Source of the DNA: JBBRLG01 sp038231495
GTDB lineage: Bacteria; Planctomycetota; Planctomycetia; Gemmatales; Gemmataceae
Direction: 5' to 3'
DNA length: 11,623 nt
Assembly: GCA_038231495.1 (NCBI GenBank)
Contig: JBBRLG010000207.1
Span: forward strand, 1-11,623
Below, piece by piece: positions 6,973 through 11,623 of this stretch; within the stretch, counting starts at the first letter, position 1; each line of letters begins with the position of its first letter. A program made the translations under genes and the position numbers. Under the pieces are notes generated by a model. The model saw only the letters and a program-made list of their open reading frames with translations, did no database searches and was not told where the DNA came from.

Positions 6973-7893
6973 ATGTATTTATTGCAGGGCCACACCGGCC
7001 CGGTGCGGTGCCTGGCGTATTCGCCGGACGGCCGCACCCTCGTTTCGGGCGGGGACGACACAACGGTGCGGGTGTGGGACCTGGCCGGCAATGCGGTGCT
7101 GCGCGTCCTCACCGGTCATGAAGACGCGGTGCGGGCAGTGGCGTTTTCTGCCGACGGTACGCGGTTTCTCACCGGGGGTTGGGATGATGTTACCTTTCTG
7201 TCCGACTGGAAGCCCCAACTGAAACGGCTCCGGCACGGTAACCGAACCGGGGATTGCACGGGCGGGGTGTGGTCGGTGGCCATCGCCCCGGATGGCTGGT
7301 CCTACGTCGCGGGGTTCGGCGACGGAACGATTCACCTTTTCCATTTGCGAACGGCCCTGGGCACCTCGTCCGTCTGTGGGCGGGGACACTCCTGGCCGGT
7401 GAACGCCGTTGCCTACGCGCCCGACGGTTGGACCCTGGCTTCCGGCAGCCACGATCGCACGGTCAAATTGTGGGACGCCATCTTCTGCCGCGAAAAGGCT
7501 ACGCTGACCGGACACACGGATTGGGTTCGCACACTCACCTATTCCCTCGACGGCCGCTTGCTCGTTTGCGGGTGCGAAGACGGGGCAATCAAGGTATGGG
7601 ACGTTAGCGGGGTGGGTCGAGATCAAGACGCCGCGGTTCACGTTCGGGAAGTCGGTGAATGGTCGGCTCACTCCGGGCGTATCTGTCAGGTTGCGTTCCT
7701 GCCGAACCGCCGGACGCTTGTCTCGGTAGGTTGGGACGGGTGCGTGCGCCTGTGGGACGTGGCAGCGGGCCGGCAACGGGCGGCGTTCGATTTCGGCGTC
7801 GGCCGCGTCCACTGCGCGGCGGTCGCGCCTGATGGCATGACGGCCGCTGCGGGCGGCGACGGGGCGATTGTGGTTTGGGATCTGGACGGGTAA
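6973..7893 (+). CDS. WD40-repeat protein, single seven-bladed propeller
   Basis: The 306-residue protein is almost entirely WD40 repeats. I count seven: about residues 5-37 (ends VRVWDL), 47-79 (degenerate, ends FLSDW), 97-125 (degenerate, IHLFHL), 138-168 (VKLWDA), 180-211 (IKVWDV), 231-262 (VRLWDV) and 275-304 (VVWDL). Repeats 1, 2, 4 and 5 have the GH dipeptide, and most have the PDG-type turn. Seven repeats close one beta-propeller, so it is likely a complete interaction platform without enzymatic domain, signal peptide or membrane anchor. GGAGGG at 6960-6965 supports the ATG at 6973. Planctomycetes often fuse such propellers to kinases or sigma factors; here it stands alone. It converges with the SPFH operon, the stops being 24 bases apart, so a functional tie is not implied. 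The partner is unknown. Confidence 0.88.
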   Translation: MYLLQGHTGPVRCLAYSPDGRTLVSGGDDTTVRVWDLAGNAVLRVLTGHEDAVRAVAFSADGTRFLTGGWDDVTFLSDWKPQLKRLRHGNRTGDCTGGVWSVAIAPDGWSYVAGFGDGTIHLFHLRTALGTSSVCGRGHSWPVNAVAYAPDGWTLASGSHDRTVKLWDAIFCREKATLTGHTDWVRTLTYSLDGRLLVCGCEDGAIKVWDVSGVGRDQDAAVHVREVGEWSAHSGRICQVAFLPNRRTLVSVGWDGCVRLWDVAAGRQRAAFDFGVGRVHCAAVAPDGMTAAAGGDGAIVVWDLDG

Positions 7894-7917
7894 GCCCGCA
7901 AAGCCGCAAGCGGCAAT
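7894..7917. terminator. Short convergent spacer with small hairpin
   Basis: The WD40 gene and the last SPFH gene end tail to tail with 24 bases between stop codons. GCCGC at 7903-7907 pairs with GCGGC at 7910-7914 and could form a very small hairpin readable from both sides. The stem is short and there is no T-run, so a bidirectional terminator is only a possibility. Confidence 0.25.
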
Positions 7918-8874
7918 TCAGGGCTTCTTCGGCGGCAGCGGCGGCGCGATGGTCATATCCAAACCGTCGGCCCCGAGGTGGTGATCGAGCAAACCGATTT
8001 GCCCGTTCTCCTTCAACTTCGCAAACAACTTGCCGCGCTCCTCCTCCCAGATTTGCCGCAAATAATCCGGGTTGCGTTTGCGACCCTCCTCGTACTGCTT
8101 GAGCCGGTCTCGGAAGCGGTCGGCCTCGCCGTGCGCGACCGCCGTGCGGTTCAGGACATAGGACGCCGTCTCCTGTCCCTTGCGAAACGTGTCGCCCTCG
8201 GCGGTGCGCAAGGCGTTCTCGCGCTTCTGTTCCTCCTTGTTGAGCAGCGTTTGGATCGCCGTCTGCGCACGGGCCACATTGTCGAACGCGGACTTCACCT
8301 CGTCCGGGGCCGCGATCAGCGTCACCCGCGCTTCCAGCACCTGCACGCCGAGGTTGTAGCCGGCAATACGCTCTTGCGTGCGCTGGACGAGGTTTGGCCC
8401 CATCTCGTTTTTGCCGTTGAGCAACACGTCGTCCACCGTGCGGCCGGCGACCCACTCGGCCATGACCGTTTCGACGGCCCGCACCAGGATGCCGTCGGCG
8501 CGGTCGGCCTGGGCGACGTACTCCTCCACGCGGTCGGGCAGGACCTTGTAATAAACCGTCGCCCGGACGTTGACGAGGTTGTGGTCGCCGGTCAGGAGCT
8601 GGCCCGCCGGCATGACGTTGCCGCCCCCGTCCTCGGTGTAGCCGACGGCGACGTTTTGCACGCGGTCCACGGCCACGCGGTCCACGCGATCCATGCCCCA
8701 CGGCAACCCGACCCACAGGCCGGGTTCGGGCTTGTCCTCCAGCACGCGGCCGAAGCGGCGCACGACCGCGCGCTCGCCGGGCCGCACCTGCACCACGCCG
8801 GTCAGACTGTAGCCGACGGCCGCCACCAGCAGCAGCAGCAGCAACACGACGACGATGCGGGTTCGTTTGCGCAT
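7918..8874 (-). CDS. SPFH/band 7 protein, HflK-like
   Basis: This 318-residue protein has one N-terminal membrane segment (about residues 7-25), then an SPFH domain (about 26-205), a charged coiled-coil stretch (about 205-290) and a proline-rich tail (APPLPPKKP). HflK traits are RPGERAVVRRFGRV, EPGLWVGLPWGMDRVDRV and the strand pattern LLTGDHNLVNVRATVYYKV. It lacks the long glycine- and proline-rich N-terminal extension of enterobacterial HflK. In the known system, HflK and HflC alternate in a large cage that encloses FtsH and limits its access to membrane substrates. The ATG at 8874 lies two bases past the hflC stop, and AAGGGGG seven bases upstream falls within the end of hflC, so the two are translationally coupled. 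This is the third SPFH protein of the operon, which also contains an HflK-like fusion, so which one fills the HflK role is open. Confidence 0.85.
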   Translation of the reverse strand: MRKRTRIVVVLLLLLLVAAVGYSLTGVVQVRPGERAVVRRFGRVLEDKPEPGLWVGLPWGMDRVDRVAVDRVQNVAVGYTEDGGGNVMPAGQLLTGDHNLVNVRATVYYKVLPDRVEEYVAQADRADGILVRAVETVMAEWVAGRTVDDVLLNGKNEMGPNLVQRTQERIAGYNLGVQVLEARVTLIAAPDEVKSAFDNVARAQTAIQTLLNKEEQKRENALRTAEGDTFRKGQETASYVLNRTAVAHGEADRFRDRLKQYEEGRKRNPDYLRQIWEEERGKLFAKLKENGQIGLLDHHLGADGLDMTIAPPLPPKKP

Positions 8875-8876
8875 GG

Positions 8877-9863
8877 CTAATCCCCCTTCTTCGTCATCGG
8901 GGCGGTTCCGGCGGGCGGGCGCGGCGGACCGCCGGGCGTCGGCGGATTGAAGAGGGCGTCGAACAGTTCGCGGTGCGTCGAGAGCAGCAGCACGCTCTTG
9001 TTGTCGCCGAGGATGCGCTGGTACTCTTCGAGCTTCTTGAGGAAGGCGTAAAACTGCGGGTCTTTTAGTGCGGCCTCGCTGCGAATGCGGTCGGCTGTCG
9101 CGTCGGCCTGGCCGCGCAACCGAATCGATTCGGCCTCCGCTTCGGTGCTCATCTTGGCGACTTCGTACTTGCTCTTGCTCTCGATGTCCGCCGCCTCGCG
9201 CACGCCCTGGCTCTGGTAGTCGGCGACCTTCTTTTCGCGTTCGCTGATGATGCGGTCGAAGATGGCCTGTCGCACCGCGGGCGGGTGGTTGAGCCGCCGC
9301 AACCGGATGTCCACGATCTCGATGCCGTAGTCGGTGCTGGCCATTTCCTTGAGGAGTCGCTGCCGCAATTCGTCGCGCTTTACGTCCACGCGCCGGCCAC
9401 CGTCGCCGCTCGTATCCACGCTAATAAGGTCTTCCAATTCCATTTTACCGACGGCGGCGCCCAACTCGCTGTTGAGCCGCTGGCCGATGATGGCCTGGGC
9501 GCCTTCGTTGGTGCCGACGGTGCGGATGAACTGATCGACGCCCTTGGCGTTGGGAATGCGCCAGCAAACGTAGGCGTCGAGGGTCAGGGTCTTGTCGATG
9601 GTTTTGCGTTTGGGGTCGCGCGTCATGAGTTCGGCGCCGGGCAGGTCGAAGTATTGCAACCGGCGGTCGAGGCGCTGCACGGACTCGACGGGCCAGGGCC
9701 ATTTGACGTGTAGCCCGGCATCGCCGGCCGCGCCGTCGTAGGTGGCGACGTGCCGGCCGAATTGCGTCCGGTAGACGAACTCGGTGCGGTCTACGGTGAA
9801 GAGGCACAGCCGCGCCAGCACGATTAACAGGATCGCCGTAAAAACGCCTATCGCTATCCGCAT
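8877..9863 (-). CDS. hflC: FtsH-associated SPFH protein HflC
   Basis: The 328-residue protein has an N-terminal membrane anchor (about residues 3-22), an SPFH domain (about 23-200), a long charged coiled coil (about 205-265) and an HflC-type C-terminal part. Diagnostic HflC segments are the RIISEREKKVADYQSQG helix at about 204-220, the alanine/glutamate-rich stretch with RGQADA at 250-255, and the conserved DPQFYAFLKKLEEYQ at 268-282 followed by VLLLS. The last 25 residues are a proline-rich tail not typical of enterobacterial HflC. HflC pairs with HflK in the membrane to modulate the FtsH protease. The start at 9863 has GAGG about ten bases upstream. It lies 179 bases below the stop of the P-type ATPase-HflK fusion, with a long inverted repeat between, and overlaps functionally with the next gene, whose start is two bases past its stop. 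Confidence 0.9.
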   Translation of the reverse strand: MRIAIGVFTAILLIVLARLCLFTVDRTEFVYRTQFGRHVATYDGAAGDAGLHVKWPWPVESVQRLDRRLQYFDLPGAELMTRDPKRKTIDKTLTLDAYVCWRIPNAKGVDQFIRTVGTNEGAQAIIGQRLNSELGAAVGKMELEDLISVDTSGDGGRRVDVKRDELRQRLLKEMASTDYGIEIVDIRLRRLNHPPAVRQAIFDRIISEREKKVADYQSQGVREAADIESKSKYEVAKMSTEAEAESIRLRGQADATADRIRSEAALKDPQFYAFLKKLEEYQRILGDNKSVLLLSTHRELFDALFNPPTPGGPPRPPAGTAPMTKKGD

Positions 9864-9881
9864 GGGAGATTACCTCGCATT

Positions 9882-10043
9882 AAACCACGGAAAACACGGA
9901 AAACACGGAAAAAAGGCAAAAGGCAAAAGGCAAAAGGCAAAAGGCAAAAGGATTTGTTGCCTTACCTGTGTTTAGTTCGTGTTTAAGCCGACGCTCCTAA
10001 TTCTTCTGTCTTTTTTCCGTGTTTTCCGTGTATTCCGTGGTTT
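9882..10043. repeat. Near-perfect 33-bp inverted repeat within the SPFH operon
   Basis: The left arm is 9882-9914 and the right arm 10011-10043. Taking the complement of the right arm, 32 of 33 positions agree (the only difference is one A/T). Each arm is itself built of CACGGAAAA-type units. The 96-base interior holds the (GGCAAAA)5 array directly inside the left arm, then AT-rich sequence with no ORF. The right arm ends at the first base of the fusion gene's stop codon (10043-10045), so the transcript could fold a very long stem immediately after that stop and before the hflC start. Possible effects are transcript attenuation, 3'-end protection or differential expression of the two parts of the operon. 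The form resembles dispersed palindromic repeats of GC-rich planctomycete-like genomes, but copy number is unknown. Confidence 0.85.
9911..9951. repeat. Heptanucleotide tandem repeat (GGCAAAA)5
   Basis: Five exact copies of GGCAAAA run from 9915 to 9949, with partial units AAAA before and GG after. The array adjoins the inner end of the left arm of the 33-bp inverted repeat, about 50 bases upstream of the hflC start. A 7-bp simple repeat of this kind is prone to copy-number change by slippage. It is the second heptamer array in the window; the other is inside the AddB-like gene. Confidence 0.9.
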
Positions 10044-11623
10044 CATTTTGGCTCTTCGCCTTGTCGTCCAGGCATCGCCATGCCGGGGATCGGGAAGCCG
10101 AACGGTTCAATCGGCACCAGCCACAGGTGCGTTCGGCCCGGCACCTTGTCGGCGTCGATCACCACCTTGTCGCGGCCCACCAACGCCGCCGATAGCGCCT
10201 CCCAATAGCGCGCGAAATCCACCAGCACCGCCCGCGCCGCCAGCAACTCGCCGCGGCGCTGGTGGTAGTCGCGCGCCACCGCCTCCGTCTCCTGGCCATC
10301 GCCGTAGGCGTGGAACGCTGCGCGCAATAGTTCCCATTCCTCGGCCGCGCTCAACTCCGTGCGGGCACGGTAACGCGCCAGGAACTCGGCTTGCCGTGCC
10401 TGGGCTAACTTCACCTTGTCACCGGCCGCGGCCTGGGACTGGAGGATCGTTTGCTGTTTCTTCGCCTCCTGCTCGCGCTCGCGCGACAGCGCGGCCGCCT
10501 GCGCCTCGTTGACGACCCGGTCGCGCTTCTCCATCGCCTTCGTAACTTCGTGGTATGACTGCACCACCTCCTGCGGCGGGTGCAGGTCGTGCAGCGACAC
10601 GCCCTCCAGCCGGATGCCCAAGCCTTCGGGCCGGGCTTTTACACAACGATCCTTGAGCCGGCGCAACACCTCGTCCTGGAACGCCGCCCGGTCCGTTGTG
10701 AGCAGCTCCGCGAACGTCTCGCCGGCAATGGTTTCACGCAGCACCGACTCGGCGGCGCTGCGCAGCAGACTATTCAGATCGCTTACCTCGAAAAGATAAA
10801 CGCGCGGGTCGGTGACGCTGTAGCGCACGCTACCCTGTAGTTCGACGAGATTGCCGTCGCCGGTAATCATCACGGCTTCTTCGGGCTTGCGTAGCAGGCC
10901 GTCGCCGCCGTGCTGGCTCGACCAGACGCGCGCCGCCGCGTCGTTTTTGCGGCCGGGCACCGTGCGGAAGCCGACTTCGACGGTCTGAATGCGGTCGGGC
11001 TGGACGCGGTAAACGGTGGCAATCGGCCACGGGTAGCACCAGTGCAAACCGGGTTCGAGGTCGCCCGGCTGCGGCGCGCCGAACAGCGTTAGGACGCCGA
11101 CCTCGTCGGCGTTGATCTGGGTCCAACCGCTCAGCGCCCACGCGCCGAGGGCCAGCGTCAGCACGGCGAACGCGGCCTTGCGCCAATGGTGTGCCAGCCA
11201 GTGCAAGCCCTCTTCCACGTCGGCCCATTTTTCGAACTGGTTGTTCAAACTCAGGAAGCGGCTGCGGGCGGTCTGTAGCGCCGGACTGGTAGCGCCCTGC
11301 GGTTGGAACCAGAGCAGCCGCATGGAATTTAGCAGCACGAGCAGCGAGCCGGCCTGGTGAAAGAGGACGCCGCCGAGGACCGATTGTTTCGCCCACGCCG
11401 CCGGGGCCACCAGCGGCCACACCCAGGCGAACAACACGATGCCGACCGCGTTGACGCCGAACGCGAAGACGATAATGTTTTGGCGGATGATGCGCACCGT
11501 CTCGCGCGACAGACCTACCAGCAAGGGCAACGGCAGCAGCGGGGCACCCATGAGCACCACGTCGCCGGCTTCGGCCGCAATCTCGGAGCCGGTGCCACCA
11601 AGCGCCAGGCCGACGGTCGCGCG
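10043..11623 (-). CDS. P1B-type metal ATPase fused to HflK-like SPFH protein (partial, C-terminal part)
   Basis: The frame is open to the right edge, so only the last 526 residues are visible, numbered here from the edge. Residues 2-25 are the end of a P-type ATPase P-domain (GLALGGTGSEIAAEAGDVVLM). The ATPase ends with membrane helices 7 (about 49-73, following SRETVRIIRQN) and 8 (about 80-106, with HQAGSLLVLLNSMRLLWF). After a linker of about 40 residues comes a further membrane segment (about 149-167). Next is an HflK-like SPFH domain (about 170-366; ADEVGVLTLFG, EPGLHWCYPWPIATVYRV, MITGDGNLVELQGSVRYSV). A charged coiled coil (about 366-436) and an HflK-type end (KVVIDADKVPG) follow. No stop interrupts the ATPase-to-HflK path. 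The ATPase part should pump metal ions; the visible helix 8 motif HQAGS recalls the HEGGT of P1B-4 (Co/Fe) pumps, but the metal is uncertain. A separate internal start for the HflK part cannot be excluded. Confidence 0.87.
   Translation of the reverse strand, partial: RATVGLALGGTGSEIAAEAGDVVLMGAPLLPLPLLVGLSRETVRIIRQNIIVFAFGVNAVGIVLFAWVWPLVAPAAWAKQSVLGGVLFHQAGSLLVLLNSMRLLWFQPQGATSPALQTARSRFLSLNNQFEKWADVEEGLHWLAHHWRKAAFAVLTLALGAWALSGWTQINADEVGVLTLFGAPQPGDLEPGLHWCYPWPIATVYRVQPDRIQTVEVGFRTVPGRKNDAAARVWSSQHGGDGLLRKPEEAVMITGDGNLVELQGSVRYSVTDPRVYLFEVSDLNSLLRSAAESVLRETIAGETFAELLTTDRAAFQDEVLRRLKDRCVKARPEGLGIRLEGVSLHDLHPPQEVVQSYHEVTKAMEKRDRVVNEAQAAALSREREQEAKKQQTILQSQAAAGDKVKLAQARQAEFLARYRARTELSAAEEWELLRAAFHAYGDGQETEAVARDYHQRRGELLAARAVLVDFARYWEALSAALVGRDKVVIDADKVPGRTHLWLVPIEPFGFPIPGMAMPGRQGEEPK

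Noticed and set aside
7604..8880. Long frames on both strands (minus 7604-8716, plus 7978-8880) overlapping the third SPFH gene
   Set aside because: Both are shadows of the SPFH gene at 7918-8874, with arginine- or histidine/valine-rich low-complexity content and no recognisable motif.
9911..9951. CRISPR array
   Set aside because: The units are 7 bp and contiguous, with no spacers and no cas genes nearby.
9784..9975. A small plus-strand ORF with lysine/glycine-rich repeats (about 63 codons)
   Set aside because: Its sequence is merely the translation of the inverted-repeat arm and the heptamer array, and part overlaps hflC antisense.

Overview
The window is GC-rich, densely coded bacterial DNA. 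A lineage close to the Planctomycetes (Gemmata-like) is my best guess. The reasons are the mix of gene families: a stand-alone WD40 propeller, a metal-type P-type ATPase fused to an SPFH protein, and an AddB-like nuclease without its partner beside it. Heptamer and 'CCACGGAAAACACGG'-type repeats between genes point the same way. This is an impression from content, not a database result.

Layout, left to right. Bases 1-412 (minus) hold the N-terminal part of the disaggregase ClpB, cut by the window edge. Bases 413-834 are non-coding and carry a compact nested inverted-repeat element (686-821). Bases 835-2085 (minus) encode an exported M19 (renal-dipeptidase-type) metallopeptidase. Bases 2174-5419 (minus) encode a large AddB-like helicase-nuclease subunit with an N-terminal Walker A motif, a C-terminal PD-(D/E)XK nuclease and a probable 4Fe-4S cluster. 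A 7-bp tandem repeat sits inside its reading frame.

Bases of about 5640-6740 (plus) form a small, visibly less GC-rich accessory block. It holds a 103-residue protein that looks like a B3/restriction-enzyme-type DNA-binding barrel, then a Phd-type antitoxin and a VapC-type PIN toxin overlapping by 4 bases. Bases 6973-7893 (plus) encode a protein that is a single seven-bladed WD40 propeller.

Bases 7918-11623 (minus) are an operon-like run of three SPFH (band 7/prohibitin) proteins, converging on the WD40 gene. The first and most unusual is the C-terminal end of a P1B-type metal ATPase read in one unbroken frame into an HflK-like SPFH protein; its 5' part lies beyond the window. HflC and a third HflK-like protein follow. 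Between the fusion gene and hflC lies a near-perfect 33-bp inverted repeat with a (GGCAAAA)5 array at the foot of one arm. HflK/HflC normally form a membrane cage around the FtsH protease, so this operon suggests a metal pump physically tethered to such a scaffold. That is the most interesting candidate system here.
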